A DNA stretch of 48,239 nucleotides from Acidobacteriota bacterium (GTDB lineage: Bacteria > Actinomycetota > Thermoleophilia > Gaiellales > Gaiellaceae): assembly GCA_028876365.1 (NCBI GenBank), contig JAGWRZ010000059.1, positions 1-48,239 on the forward strand. The letters run 5' to 3'. The translations under genes were made by a program, and so were the position numbers. The notes under the pieces were generated by a model, which saw nothing but the letters and a program-made list of their open reading frames with translations, made no database searches and was not told the origin of the DNA. This document shows positions 11,114 through 19,688 of the stretch, in pieces (position 1 is the stretch's first letter; each line of letters opens with the position of its first letter).

Positions 11114-12430
11114 ATGGACGGCACGGTCCTCCGGCGCCGCGCGGGTGTCGCCGCGGGCACGTACGCGTCGATCGTGCTCGGTTTCCTCGGCACGATCGTC
11201 GCCGCCCGGGTCTTCTCGACCGAGGTCCTCGGTCTCTACACGCTCGTCATCTCCTCGGCGGGCTTCTTCCAGACGCTCCTCGACCTGACGATCGAGGAGG
11301 CGCTCATCAAGTTCGGCTTTCGCTACATCACGCGCGAGGACTGGGGCCGCCTGCGGCGGCTGTTCCGGCGGACGTTCGTGTTCAAGGCGCTCGGCGCGCT
11401 CCTCGCGGGCGGGGCGCTCGCAGGTCTCGGGGCGGGCGCGGCGACCGTCTTCCACCACGGCGATCTCCGGACGCCGCTCATGATCTCCGCCATCCTCCCG
11501 CTCGCCCAGTCGCCGGAGGGCATGGCGGCGGTGCCGCTGATGCTGCGCGGGCGCTACGACATCCGGGGCGGCTTCCTCATGCTGTCGATGGCGCTGCGGC
11601 TGACGGCGATCGCCGTCGGCTCCCAGTTCGGGCTCACGTGGACGATCGTCGCCATCGTGCTCGCGCAGGTCGCCTCGTCGGCGGCGATCGGAGTCGCCGG
11701 CCTCGTCGCGTTCCGCCGGTATCCGACGGCGGCGGTCAGGCCCCTCGACGAGGACGCGCGCGAGGTCCTCCGCTTCATCGCCCAGTCGAGCGTCGCGACG
11801 GGCGTCGTGTCGCTTCGCGGCACGCTCACCCCGATGGTGCTCGGCGTCGTCTCGAGCGCCTCCCAGGTCGGGTTCTTCCGCGTCGCGCAGTCGCCGCAGG
11901 CCGGCTTCAACGCCGTGTCGGCCCCGATTCGGATGATCCTGCTGAGCGAGCAGACACGCGACTGGGAGCGCGGCAAGAGCGAGAACGTCTTCGCCGGCGT
12001 GCGCCGCTACACGCTGCTCGCGCTCGCCGGCAGCGTCGTCCTGCTCCCGCTTCTGCTCGTGTTCATGCCGCAGATCGTTCGGCTGCTGTTCGAGTCCAAG
12101 AACCTCGGCGCGGTGAACGCGGCGCGCATCATCGTCGCCGCGGGGGCGGTGCAGTTCGTCGTCGGCTGGTCGAAGTCGTTCGCGGTGACGGTGGGGCGGC
12201 CGAAGCTCCGCATCTGGACGCACGGGATCGAGACCGTCGTCCTCCTTCCGCTCGCCGTCGCCCTCGGCTGGGTCTGGGGCGCGAGCGGAGCGGCGGCGGC
12301 GGTGCTCGTCGCGAGCGTCGCCTTCGCGATCGCCTGGGGCGTGCTGTACGCGCGCATCCGCCGCGAGCCGCCGCCGCCGGCTCCCGGGCAGCGTCCGCTC
12401 GGGCCCGAGATCGTGACGCTGCAGACGTGA
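11114..12430 (+). CDS. Wzx-like polysaccharide flippase
   Basis: A 438-residue MOP-superfamily transporter with about twelve to fourteen helices. The N-terminus RRRAGVAAGTYASIVLGFLGTIVAARVFSTEVLG-type pattern (here at residues 6-40), with a small cytoplasmic loop and ARVFS before helix 2, is typical of RfbX/Wzx proteins. Such proteins move undecaprenyl-PP-linked repeat units to the outer face. It heads an eleven-gene plus-strand operon and diverges from the polymerase gene, a logical Wzx/Wzy pairing. ATG 11114 is used; TTG 11111 directly before it is possible. Its stop overlaps the next GTG (GTGA). Confidence 0.83.
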   Translation: MDGTVLRRRAGVAAGTYASIVLGFLGTIVAARVFSTEVLGLYTLVISSAGFFQTLLDLTIEEALIKFGFRYITREDWGRLRRLFRRTFVFKALGALLAGGALAGLGAGAATVFHHGDLRTPLMISAILPLAQSPEGMAAVPLMLRGRYDIRGGFLMLSMALRLTAIAVGSQFGLTWTIVAIVLAQVASSAAIGVAGLVAFRRYPTAAVRPLDEDAREVLRFIAQSSVATGVVSLRGTLTPMVLGVVSSASQVGFFRVAQSPQAGFNAVSAPIRMILLSEQTRDWERGKSENVFAGVRRYTLLALAGSVVLLPLLLVFMPQIVRLLFESKNLGAVNAARIIVAAGAVQFVVGWSKSFAVTVGRPKLRIWTHGIETVVLLPLAVALGWVWGASGAAAAVLVASVAFAIAWGVLYARIRREPPPPAPGQRPLGPEIVTLQT

Positions 12431-13539
12431 AGGTCGTCGTCGTCAGCGGCATCTGGCCGCCGGACGTCGGCGGCCCGGCGAGCCATGCGCCCGAGGTCGC
12501 GGGCTTCCTGCACGAGCGCGGCCACGAGGTCGACGTCGTGACGACCGCCTGGGCCCCGCCCGCGCAGCCGGCGTATCGCGTCACCGCCGTCCCGCGGGAC
12601 CTCCCGCCGGGCATCCGGCACCTCCGCGGCGCGGCGCTCGTCCGTGCGCGCGCGCGCGCAGCCGACGTTGTCTACACGACCGGGATGTTCGGCCGCAGCC
12701 TCGCCGGCGCGGCGGCGGCGCGGAAGCCGTACGTCGTCAAGCTCACCGCCGATCCGGCGTTCGAGCGCGCCCGCCGGCGCGGCGTCGTCGGCGGGGATGT
12801 GGACGAGTTCCAGCGGCTCTCGGGCGCGCGCCTCGCCGTCCTCCGTCTCGCACGGGACGTCGAGCTGCGCCGCGCCGCGCACGTGTTCTGTCCGAGCGAG
12901 TACCTGCGCGCCCTCGCGGTCGGCTGGGGCGTGCCCGCCGGGCGCGTCGAGGTCCTGCCGAATCCGGCCCCGCGCATCCCCGAGCTCGCTCCGCGGGAGG
13001 ATCTCCGCCGCTTCTTCGGGATGAACGGCGCGACGCTCGCGTTCGCCGGGCGGCTGTCGGCGCAGAAGTCGCTCGAGCTCGCCTTCGCCGCCGTCGAAGC
13101 GGTCGACGGCGTCTCGCTCCTCGTCGCAGGCGAGGGCGACGAGCGCGCACGCCTGGAGGCGCTCGCAGGCCCGCGCGTCCGCTTCCTCGGCGCGCAGCCG
13201 CGCGAGCGCGTGCTCGAGCTCTTTCGCGCCGCCGACGCGTCCATCCTCTCGTCGAGCTGGGAGAACTTCCCGCATACGGTGGTCGAGGCGCTCGCCGCCG
13301 GGACGCCCGTGATCGCGACCGACGTCGGCGGCGTCGGCGAGGTCGTCGCGGACGGCGAAAACGGGCTCCTCGTTCCGTCCGGCGACGCGGATGCCCTCGC
13401 CGGTGCGGTGCGCCGCTTCTTCGCCGACGACGCGCTGCGCGAGCGCCTGCGTGCGCGCGCGGCGGAGTCGGTGCACGCGTACGACCGTGACGCCGTCTTC
13501 TCCCGCATCGAGCGGGCGCTCGCGGACGCGATCCGATGA
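12427..13539 (+). CDS. GT4-family glycosyltransferase
   Basis: A 370-residue GT-B enzyme beginning KVVVVSGIWPPDVGGPASHA, the N-terminal glycine loop of GT4. KLTADPAFERARRRG near 110 matches a subgroup of Actinobacterial/archaeal GT4 enzymes. The C-terminal half has FAGRLSAQKSLEL and the complete EX7E motif E-NFPHTVV-E near residue 279, then DVGGVGEVV. The enzyme would act on the cytoplasmic side on the lipid-linked oligosaccharide. It is coupled to neighbours by GTGA and ATGA overlaps. Specificity cannot be predicted. Confidence 0.85.
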   Translation: MKVVVVSGIWPPDVGGPASHAPEVAGFLHERGHEVDVVTTAWAPPAQPAYRVTAVPRDLPPGIRHLRGAALVRARARAADVVYTTGMFGRSLAGAAAARKPYVVKLTADPAFERARRRGVVGGDVDEFQRLSGARLAVLRLARDVELRRAAHVFCPSEYLRALAVGWGVPAGRVEVLPNPAPRIPELAPREDLRRFFGMNGATLAFAGRLSAQKSLELAFAAVEAVDGVSLLVAGEGDERARLEALAGPRVRFLGAQPRERVLELFRAADASILSSSWENFPHTVVEALAAGTPVIATDVGGVGEVVADGENGLLVPSGDADALAGAVRRFFADDALRERLRARAAESVHAYDRDAVFSRIERALADAIR

Positions 13540-14624
13540 GGCCGCGCGTCCTCTTTCTCAGCCGCTCGCGCTACCGGCTTCCGCTCGACGCGCAGGTGGC
13601 GCGCAAGTGGGACGCGCTCGCCGAGGAGCTGGACGTGCGCGTGCTCGCGACCGGCGACGGGGGGGACGAGCGCTTCCATCTGCTTCGGGCGGGCTCGCCC
13701 GCGTCCTACCTGTCGCTGCCGCTGCACGTCGCCCGAGAGCTGCGCGCGTTCAGGCCGGCGGTGATCGTGGCACAGAGCCCGTACGAGGCGGGCGCAGCCC
13801 TCGCCGGCCGCGCGCTCGCGCGGGTGCCCGCGCGCGTGCTGCTCGAGGTGCACGGGGACTGGAGCACGGCGACGCGCTACTACGGCTCGCCGCTGCGACG
13901 CCTCCTGGAGCCGGTCAGCCGGACCGTCGCGCGGGTCGCGGTGCGCCGTGCCGATGCGGTGCGCACGGTGTCGCCGTTCACGACCTCGCTCGTGCGGCGC
14001 GTCGGCGTCGAGCCGGCTGCGACCTTCACGACGTACTACGACGCCTCCGCGTTCACCGCGCGCCCTCCGGTCCCGGTCCCGGACGCGCAACGCGTCCTTT
14101 TCGTCGGCGTGGCCGAGCGCTACAAGAACGTCCGCGCGCTCGCGGATGCCTGGCGGCGCGTGGCGGCGCGTCTTCCCGGCGCGCAGCTGCACGTCGTCAG
14201 TCGCGGGCGCGAGCGTGCAGTCTTCGAGCGGCTCGTGCGCGACCTGCCCGCGCAGGTGCGCTGGGACGAATGGCTGTCCTCCGACGCGATCGCGGACGCG
14301 CTCGACGAGGCGGCCGTCTTCGTGCTCCCGTCCTTCTCGGAAGGGCTGCCGCGCGTGGCGATGGAGGCGTTCGCGCGGGGCCGCGGCGTCGTCGGCGCGC
14401 GGGCGGGCGGCATCCCCGACATCGTCGAGGACGGCGTCAGCGGGCTCCTCGTCGCGCCCGACGATCCCGAAGCCCTCGCCGCTGCGCTCGTGCGCGCGCT
14501 CTCGGAGCCGGGCCTCGCGCAGTCGCTCGGCGCCGGCGCGCTCGCCGCGCGCGACCGGTGGCTGCAGTCGCCCGCGCAGTTCGCGACGCGCATGCGCGGC
14601 CTCGTCGACGAGATGGGGCGATGA
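13536..14624 (+). CDS. GT4-family glycosyltransferase, paralogue A
   Basis: A 362-residue GT-B enzyme starting RPRVLFLSRSRYRLPLD. The middle has LLEVHGDWSTATRYYGS and the C-terminal domain has LFVGVAERYKNVRAL and the EX7E motif E-GLPRVAM-E. It is clearly paralogous over its full length to the gene at 17690: both share R-V-L-F-x-S-R-x-R/E-x-x-x-L-P-L-D, RKWDA, VHGDW, SPFTT and a near-equal length, so they probably add related sugars. The N-terminal domain lacks the usual G-G-x-E loop, which is typical of this subgroup. Both ends use 4-nt ATGA overlaps. Confidence 0.82.
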   Translation: MRPRVLFLSRSRYRLPLDAQVARKWDALAEELDVRVLATGDGGDERFHLLRAGSPASYLSLPLHVARELRAFRPAVIVAQSPYEAGAALAGRALARVPARVLLEVHGDWSTATRYYGSPLRRLLEPVSRTVARVAVRRADAVRTVSPFTTSLVRRVGVEPAATFTTYYDASAFTARPPVPVPDAQRVLFVGVAERYKNVRALADAWRRVAARLPGAQLHVVSRGRERAVFERLVRDLPAQVRWDEWLSSDAIADALDEAAVFVLPSFSEGLPRVAMEAFARGRGVVGARAGGIPDIVEDGVSGLLVAPDDPEALAAALVRALSEPGLAQSLGAGALAARDRWLQSPAQFATRMRGLVDEMGR

Positions 14625-15628
14625 GGCTTCTCTTCGCGACGCAGCAGGTCGACGCCGCGCATCCCACGCTGGGGGCGGCGGAGGCGATGGTGCGCGCGCT
14701 CGCGGAGCGGGTGGACGAGGTGGTCGTCCTCGCCGCGGCCGCCGGAGAGCTGCCGGCGAACGCGCGCTTCCGCAGCTTCGCCGCGCCGACCCAGGCGCTG
14801 CGCGGCGTTCGCTTCGAGTCCGCGCTCGCCGCCGAGCTCCTGCGCGGCCGGCCCGACGGGTTCCTCGCGCACATGTCGCCGGTGTATGCGTTGCTCGCCG
14901 CGCCGCTCCTGAAGCCGTTGCGGGTCCCCGACCTCCTGTGGTTCACCCAGCAGAGCGGCGGCCCGAACTTCCGGCGTGCGGTGCCCGTCGTGGACGCGAT
15001 CCTGAGCGTCGACGAGCGCAGCGTGCCCGCAGCCTCGCCGAAGGTGCGCGCGATCGGGCACGGGATCGATCTGGGCCTCTTCGACTGCGCCGAGCGGCCG
15101 CGCCGCGACGGGCTCCGTCTGCTCTCGCTCGGCCGCTATGCCGAGGTGAAGGGCCACGACGTCGCGATCCGCGCTTTGCCGGCGTTCCGCGGCGCGGAGC
15201 TCACGGTCTGCGGAGAGGAGACCGACACGGAGGTGCGCGGGCGTCTTTCGAAGCTGGCCGGCGATCTCGGCGTCGGCGACCGGGTCCACCTGCTCGACGC
15301 CGCCCCGCGGTCGGAGGTCCCGCGCCTGCTCGCGGAGGCGGACGTCCTCGTCAACGCGACCCACGGCGCGAGCGCGGACAAGGTCGTGTTCGAGGCGCTC
15401 GCCTCCTGCACGCCCGTCGTCGCCGCGTCGCCCGTCTTCGACGCGCTGCTCCCGCCGGCGCTCAGGTTCACCGACGGCGACCCCGCCGGCCTCGCGGCAG
15501 CGACCCGCTCGGCTGCGGCGCTGCCGTGGGACGAGCGCCGCCGCCTGCGCGGGCGGGTCGAGGCCGAGCATTCGGTCGGGCACTGGGCGGACGAGGTCGT
15601 CGCAGCCGTTACGCTGGCCCGCGAATGA
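14621..15628 (+). CDS. GT4-like glycosyltransferase with degenerate EX7E motif, paralogue B
   Basis: A 335-residue GT-B-type protein. It starts RLLFATQQVDAAHPTLGA, has LSVDERSVP and KVRAIGHGIDLGLF before the C-terminal domain, then LSLGRYAEVKGHD. Where GT4 enzymes carry E-X7-E it has A-x2-DKVVF-E, so the first glutamate is missing while the second (in FEALASCTPVVA) stays. The paralogue at 20632 shares this change, which argues for a genuine subfamily rather than a decayed gene. ATGA overlaps link it to both neighbours. Whether it is an active transferase and on which donor is unknown. Confidence 0.72.
   Translation: MRLLFATQQVDAAHPTLGAAEAMVRALAERVDEVVVLAAAAGELPANARFRSFAAPTQALRGVRFESALAAELLRGRPDGFLAHMSPVYALLAAPLLKPLRVPDLLWFTQQSGGPNFRRAVPVVDAILSVDERSVPAASPKVRAIGHGIDLGLFDCAERPRRDGLRLLSLGRYAEVKGHDVAIRALPAFRGAELTVCGEETDTEVRGRLSKLAGDLGVGDRVHLLDAAPRSEVPRLLAEADVLVNATHGASADKVVFEALASCTPVVAASPVFDALLPPALRFTDGDPAGLAAATRSAAALPWDERRRLRGRVEAEHSVGHWADEVVAAVTLARE
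15610..15615 (+). promoter_or_regulatory. Weak internal -10 candidate TACGCT, 9 nt before ATG 15625
   Basis: TACGCT within the end of the preceding gene fits TANNNT and the 6-9 nt spacing seen at operon heads. The gene is already coupled by an ATGA overlap, so this may be chance or a secondary promoter for the amino-sugar sub-block. Confidence 0.25.
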
Positions 15629-16605
15629 GCAGGGTGCTCGTCACGGGCGGCGCGGGATTCATCGGCTCGCACGTGTGCGCGCTCCTCGCCGAGGGCGGCC
15701 ACGAGGCGGTCGTCGTCGACCCGCTCCTGACCTACGCGTACACGTTCGAGCCGCGGCACTGGTACAGCCTCCAGTACCGGCGCGAGGTGCTGCTGAAAGA
15801 TGCCCGCGTCGTCGTCGCCTCGACCGAGAGCCGCGACGAGCTCCGCCGCGTCATGCGCGAGAGCCGGCCGGAGTACGTCGTGCACCTCGGCGTCCTTCCG
15901 CTCGCCACCGTCGCCCGGGTCCGCTCGGATCACGCGTTCGAGAGCATGTTGCGCGGGACGTTCAACCTCATCGACGTCGCCCTCGATGCGGGGCTCGAGA
16001 AGTTCCTGTACGTGTCGTCGAGCATGGTCTACGGCGACTTCACGCAGATGCCCATGCCCGAGGACGGCATCACCGCGCCGAAGGACCCATACGGCGGCTT
16101 CAAGCTCGCGGGGGAGATCGTCGTGCAGACGTACTCGCGCGCGCAGGGGCTGCCGTACGCGATCGTCCGGCCGTCGGCGGTGTACGGCCCGACCGACATG
16201 AACGATCGCATCGTCCAGCGCTTCGTCGAGTGCGCGCTCTGGAACCGGCCGCTCACGGTCGTCGACCCCGACAACACGTGGCTCGACTTCTCGTACGTGA
16301 AGGATGTCGCGGACGGCCTCGTCAAGGCGCTCCTCTCGCCCGTCGTGAACGAGACGTTCAACATCACCGCAGGCGAAGGGCACACCCTCTCGGAGCTGTA
16401 CGCGCTCCTGCGGGAGCGCTATCCGAACATGCCGGTCGAGGTGGCGGCGAAGGCGGAGGACTTCCGGCCCAAGCGCGGCGCGCTCGACGTCGCGAAGGCG
16501 CGGAGGGTGCTCGGCTACGAGCCCCGGTACACGCTCGCCGGCGGCGTCGAGGAGTATCTCGCCTTCCTCAGCTCGATGCCCGAGCGCGCGCCCGTCCTCG
16601 CGTGA
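15625..16605 (+). CDS. NAD-dependent epimerase/dehydratase (extended SDR) of unknown sugar
   Basis: A 326-residue extended SDR: GGAGFIG at about 8-14, VHLGVLPLATVARV at about 91-104, YVSSSMVYGD near 130, Y156-x3-K160, RPSAVYGPTDMNDRI, and TWLDFSYVKDVADGL. The L-G-V-L-P-L-A segment and the extended insertion after strand 2 (YAYTFEPRHWYSLQYRREVL) differ from the GalE, UXS and CapI types elsewhere in the window, so it probably acts on another nucleotide sugar. The next gene encodes a PLP sugar aminotransferase and a GNAT follows in the operon, so it may make the keto-sugar or epimer used there; this is inference. Coupled by ATGA upstream and GTGA downstream. Confidence 0.75.
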   Translation: MSRVLVTGGAGFIGSHVCALLAEGGHEAVVVDPLLTYAYTFEPRHWYSLQYRREVLLKDARVVVASTESRDELRRVMRESRPEYVVHLGVLPLATVARVRSDHAFESMLRGTFNLIDVALDAGLEKFLYVSSSMVYGDFTQMPMPEDGITAPKDPYGGFKLAGEIVVQTYSRAQGLPYAIVRPSAVYGPTDMNDRIVQRFVECALWNRPLTVVDPDNTWLDFSYVKDVADGLVKALLSPVVNETFNITAGEGHTLSELYALLRERYPNMPVEVAAKAEDFRPKRGALDVAKARRVLGYEPRYTLAGGVEEYLAFLSSMPERAPVLA

Positions 16606-17693
16606 TCCCGTACTTCGCGCTCGACCGCGAGTTCGAGGCGCTCCGCGAGCCGGTCCTCGCACGCGTCGAGGAGGTCTTCCGCAGCGGCCAGCTGCTGCAG
16701 GGGCCGTGGATCGCCGACTTCGAGGCCTCACTCGCGGCGATGACGGGACGCAGGCACGCGGTGGCGGTGAACTCGTGCACCGATGCGCTCTACTTCGCGC
16801 TCGCGTCGCTTCGGATCGGAGCAGCCGACGAGGTGCTCGTCCCCGACTTCTCGTTCGCGGCGACCGCGTCGTCGGTTCTCCGGACGGGCGCCGTGCCGGT
16901 GTACGTCGACGTCGGCGAGGGCTACGAGCTCGACCTCGACCACGCCGCCGAGCTCGTCTCCGACCGGACGAAGGCGCTCGTCCACGTCGACCTGTACGGC
17001 CGGATGGGGGACGCGGCCGCGCTCGAGCGCTTCGCGGCCGCGCACGGCCTCGCGCTCGTCGAGGATGCGGCGCAGACGCTCGGCGGGGTGCGCGACGGCC
17101 GGCCGGCGGGCTCGGCCGGTGTCGCCAGCTGCTTCAGCTTCGACCCGACGAAGGTCGTGAGCGCGCCCGGGAGCGGCGGGGCGCTTCTCACCGACGACGA
17201 CGAGATCGCGTGGACGGTGCGCACGCTGAAGGGCCACGGGAAGTCGCCGGACGGGACGTTCGACCGCGTCGGCCAGAACGCGCAGATGTCGTCGATCGTC
17301 GCCGCCGTCCTCTCGGTGAAGCTCGAGCACGAGGAGGAGTGGCTGCGCGCGCGGCAGCGGGTCGCGGCCGCGTACACCGATGCGCTCTCCGGGCGCGAGG
17401 CGATCGTCCCCGAGCGGCCCGCCGACCGCGAGCACGTCTTCCACAAGTACGTCGTCCGGGTCTCCGGGCGCGACGCGGTGCAGGCGGCCCTGCGAGAGCG
17501 CGGGGTCGCGACCCTCGTCCACTATCCGACGACGCTGTCGGCGCTCCCGTTCGCGGCGGCGTCGCCCCGGCGCGGCGGCGGCGAGCGCGCGGCGCGGTTC
17601 GCGCGGGAGGTGCTCTCGCTGCCCGTCCATCCGCACCTGCGCGACGACGAGATCGCTCGGGTCTGTGCCGCGCTCGCGGAAACCGTCCCGTGA
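16602..17693 (+). CDS. DegT/DnrJ/EryC1-family sugar aminotransferase (PLP)
   Basis: A 363-residue fold-type I aminotransferase. It starts IPYFALDREFEALREPVL, has VNSCTDALYFAL (phosphate-binding turn), LVEDAAQTLGG (the aspartate that pairs with the PLP nitrogen) and SFDPTK with the Schiff-base lysine K184 followed by GSGGALL. HYPTTLSALPF near 308 is the family's substrate-side loop. It would aminate a keto nucleotide sugar with glutamate as donor. No sugar 4,6-dehydratase is adjacent, so the substrate is uncertain; the SDR just upstream is the best candidate source. The GNAT three genes downstream could N-acylate the product. Confidence 0.88.
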   Translation: MIPYFALDREFEALREPVLARVEEVFRSGQLLQGPWIADFEASLAAMTGRRHAVAVNSCTDALYFALASLRIGAADEVLVPDFSFAATASSVLRTGAVPVYVDVGEGYELDLDHAAELVSDRTKALVHVDLYGRMGDAAALERFAAAHGLALVEDAAQTLGGVRDGRPAGSAGVASCFSFDPTKVVSAPGSGGALLTDDDEIAWTVRTLKGHGKSPDGTFDRVGQNAQMSSIVAAVLSVKLEHEEEWLRARQRVAAAYTDALSGREAIVPERPADREHVFHKYVVRVSGRDAVQAALRERGVATLVHYPTTLSALPFAAASPRRGGGERAARFAREVLSLPVHPHLRDDEIARVCAALAETVP

Positions 17694-18787
17694 AGCCCCG
17701 CGTCCTCTTCGTGTCGCGCGAGCGCTTCAGCCTGCCGCTCGACGACACGCAGCGGCGCAAGTGGGATGCGGTCGGCGAGGTCCTCGACTACCGCATCCTC
17801 GCCGCCGCGCAGCCGGGCTCCCCGACGAGCGCGGACCGGATGACCCTCGCCGGTCCGGCGCCTGCGCTCGACGGGCCGCTCTACTACGCGCGGCTCCCCC
17901 GGCGGATCGCACGCGAGCTGCGCGCGTTCCGGCCGGAGGTCGCGATCGTGCAGGGTGTGCACGAGGCGACCGCGTTCCTCGCGGCGCGGCGGCTCGCGGG
18001 CGTGCGCACGAAGCTCGTGCTCGACGTCCACGGCGACTGGCATGCCGCGACGCGGCTGTACGGGTCCCGCGCCCGGCGGCTGCTCGACCCGGTGAGCGAT
18101 GCGATGGCGTGGACGGCCGTTCGCCGCGCCGACGCGATCCGCACCCTGTCGCCGTTCACGACCGCGCTCGTGCGGCGCTACGGCCGCGAGCCCGACGGCG
18201 AGTTCCCCGCCTTCCTCGATCGCGACGTCTACCTGTCCTCGCCGCCAGCCCCGCTGCCGGAGACGCCGTGCGCGCTCTTCGTCGGCGTGCTCGAGCGCTA
18301 CAAGGGCTTCGACACCCTCGCCGCCGCGTGGCCGCGCGTCGCCGAGGCGGTCCCGCGCGCCGGGCTGCACGTCGTCGGCCGCGGCACGCTCGCTCCGCTC
18401 GCCCGCGCGCTCGACGCGCGGTGGACGGAGTCGGTCGACGCGGCCGGCGTGGCGGCGGCGATGGACGAGGCGACGCTTCTCTGCCTGCCCTCGCGTGCGG
18501 AGGGCTACGGCCGGGTCGTCGTCGAAGCGATGTGCCGCGGCCGCGCGACCGTCGGCGGCGATGCGGGCGGCATCCCGGACCTCGTCGAGGACGACGTCAC
18601 CGGTCTGCTCGTGCCGCCGGGCGATCGGACGGCGCTCGCGGACGCGCTCGTCCGGGTGCTCGGGAGCCCGGAGACGGCGGAGAGGCTCGGCGCAGCCGCA
18701 CGGCGCAAGGGGGAGGAGTCGATGCCCGCGCCGGCCGAGTACGCGGCCCGGGTCGCGGCTCTCGTCGACCGCGCGCGGTTACCCTGA
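17690..18787 (+). CDS. GT4-family glycosyltransferase, paralogue A'
   Basis: A 365-residue GT-B enzyme, full-length paralogue of the gene at 13536. Shared landmarks are PRVLFVSRERFSLPLD, RKWDAVGE, LDVHGDWHAATRLYGS, SPFTTALVRRYG and LFVGVLERYKGF. The EX7E motif is intact: E-GYGRVVV-E, followed by DAGGIPDLV. The duplication probably preceded specialisation to another donor or acceptor because the two are only moderately similar. It starts with a GTGA overlap. Its stop codon overlaps a TACCCT -10-like box of the deacetylase gene. Confidence 0.83.
   Translation: MKPRVLFVSRERFSLPLDDTQRRKWDAVGEVLDYRILAAAQPGSPTSADRMTLAGPAPALDGPLYYARLPRRIARELRAFRPEVAIVQGVHEATAFLAARRLAGVRTKLVLDVHGDWHAATRLYGSRARRLLDPVSDAMAWTAVRRADAIRTLSPFTTALVRRYGREPDGEFPAFLDRDVYLSSPPAPLPETPCALFVGVLERYKGFDTLAAAWPRVAEAVPRAGLHVVGRGTLAPLARALDARWTESVDAAGVAAAMDEATLLCLPSRAEGYGRVVVEAMCRGRATVGGDAGGIPDLVEDDVTGLLVPPGDRTALADALVRVLGSPETAERLGAAARRKGEESMPAPAEYAARVAALVDRARLP
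18780..18785 (+). promoter_or_regulatory. Leaderless -10 candidate TACCCT, 6 nt before GTG 18792
   Basis: TACCCT followed by six bases and the GTG of the deacetylase gene repeats the spacing at other operon heads. The deacetylase is the only gene in this block not coupled by an overlap (4-nt gap), which makes an internal promoter plausible. Confidence 0.42.
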
Positions 18788-18791
18788 GCCG

Positions 18792-19688
18792 GTGCCCGTC
18801 CTCCGCGAGCAGGTCAAGCAGGTCCTGAAGAACGCCGTGTACCGCTCGATCGGCGAGACGGCGAGCGCCATCCACGCCGTCGACGGCGACGGCCGCACGC
18901 TTCGCGTGCTCATGTACCACAAGGTCAACGACCTCTCGAACAACCGGATGTCGATGCCGGTGTCGCTCTTCGACGAGCAGATGGCGCAGCTGAAGGAGCT
19001 CGGCTATCGCGTCGTCGATCTCGACGCGGTGCTCGCCCATTACGGCGCGGGCGAGCCGCTTCCGGACGGCGCCGTGCTCATCACCTTCGACGACGGGTAT
19101 CGCGACAACCTTCTCAACGCGGCGCCCGTGCTCGAGCGTCACGGGTACGCGGCGGTGCAATTCGTCCCGATCGCCTACGTCGGCGACACGCAGCCGCTGC
19201 CGCACGAGCGCTACCTCGCCGCGCACGGCGTGCACAATCCGACCGTCGACTGGGACGAGATCCACGAGCTCGAGCGCTGCGGCGTGCGTGTCGAGTCGCA
19301 CGGCATCAGTCACAAGCCGCTCGCCGAGCTCGAGATCGACGAGGCCGCCCGCGAGATCGCCATCTCGAAGCTCCAGCTCGAGGAGAAGCTCGGCCGCCGC
19401 GTCCGTGCCTTCTCCTACGTGAAGGGATCCGAAGCCGACTACAAGCCGGTGCATCCGAGCCTCGTCAAGCAGGCGGGCTACGACATCGCGTTCACCGCCG
19501 TCTCCGGCGCGAACACTCCGCGGAGCGACCCGCTCCAGCTGCGCCGCTACAACGTCGAGCCGTACTCGCCGCGCACCTTCGAGCTCGTCCTCGCCGGGGC
19601 CTGCGACCTGATCTCGATCAAGGACACGGTGACGGGCACGCACGCGCGGCGCCTCTTCAACGCGGCGCTCGGCACGTCCTCGCGGTGA
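18792..19688 (+). CDS. Polysaccharide deacetylase (NodB/CE4 type)
   Basis: A 298-residue protein with the CE4 core. LMYHKVND near 41 starts the barrel, LITFDDGYRDN holds the catalytic base/metal pair D100-D101, and ESHGISHKPL holds the metal-binding histidines H170 and H174. A later motif with SYVKGSEADY replaces the more usual R-x-P-Y-G. The N-terminus lacks a convincing signal peptide or helix, so export is uncertain and it may act on a cytoplasmic, lipid-linked intermediate. Enzymes of this family remove N- or O-acetyl groups from glycans, and the GNAT next door could provide the opposite chemistry. GTG 18792 is chosen from spacing to a -10 box and alignment of the first strand. Confidence 0.83.
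   Translation: MPVLREQVKQVLKNAVYRSIGETASAIHAVDGDGRTLRVLMYHKVNDLSNNRMSMPVSLFDEQMAQLKELGYRVVDLDAVLAHYGAGEPLPDGAVLITFDDGYRDNLLNAAPVLERHGYAAVQFVPIAYVGDTQPLPHERYLAAHGVHNPTVDWDEIHELERCGVRVESHGISHKPLAELEIDEAAREIAISKLQLEEKLGRRVRAFSYVKGSEADYKPVHPSLVKQAGYDIAFTAVSGANTPRSDPLQLRRYNVEPYSPRTFELVLAGACDLISIKDTVTGTHARRLFNAALGTSSR

Noticed and set aside
8312-12223. Very long minus-strand open frame (1303 codons) and similar long antisense frames, e.g. 3036-5366 minus, 3281-5470 plus and 24.0-27.8 kb minus
   Set aside because: They run antisense or out of frame across well-recognised genes, are made of Arg/Ala/Asp-rich low-complexity sequence and have no family motifs; they result from the rarity of stop codons in very GC-rich DNA.
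12646-12659. (GC)7 dinucleotide run in the GT4 gene at 12427
   Set aside because: It encodes ordinary Arg-Ala residues and alternating GC runs of this size recur throughout the window (for example near 25867); no sign of disruption.
13948-15624. Upstream extension of the epimerase at 15625 to make an 885-residue protein
   Set aside because: The extension is an out-of-frame reading of two GT4 genes; the Rossmann motif starts directly after ATG 15625.
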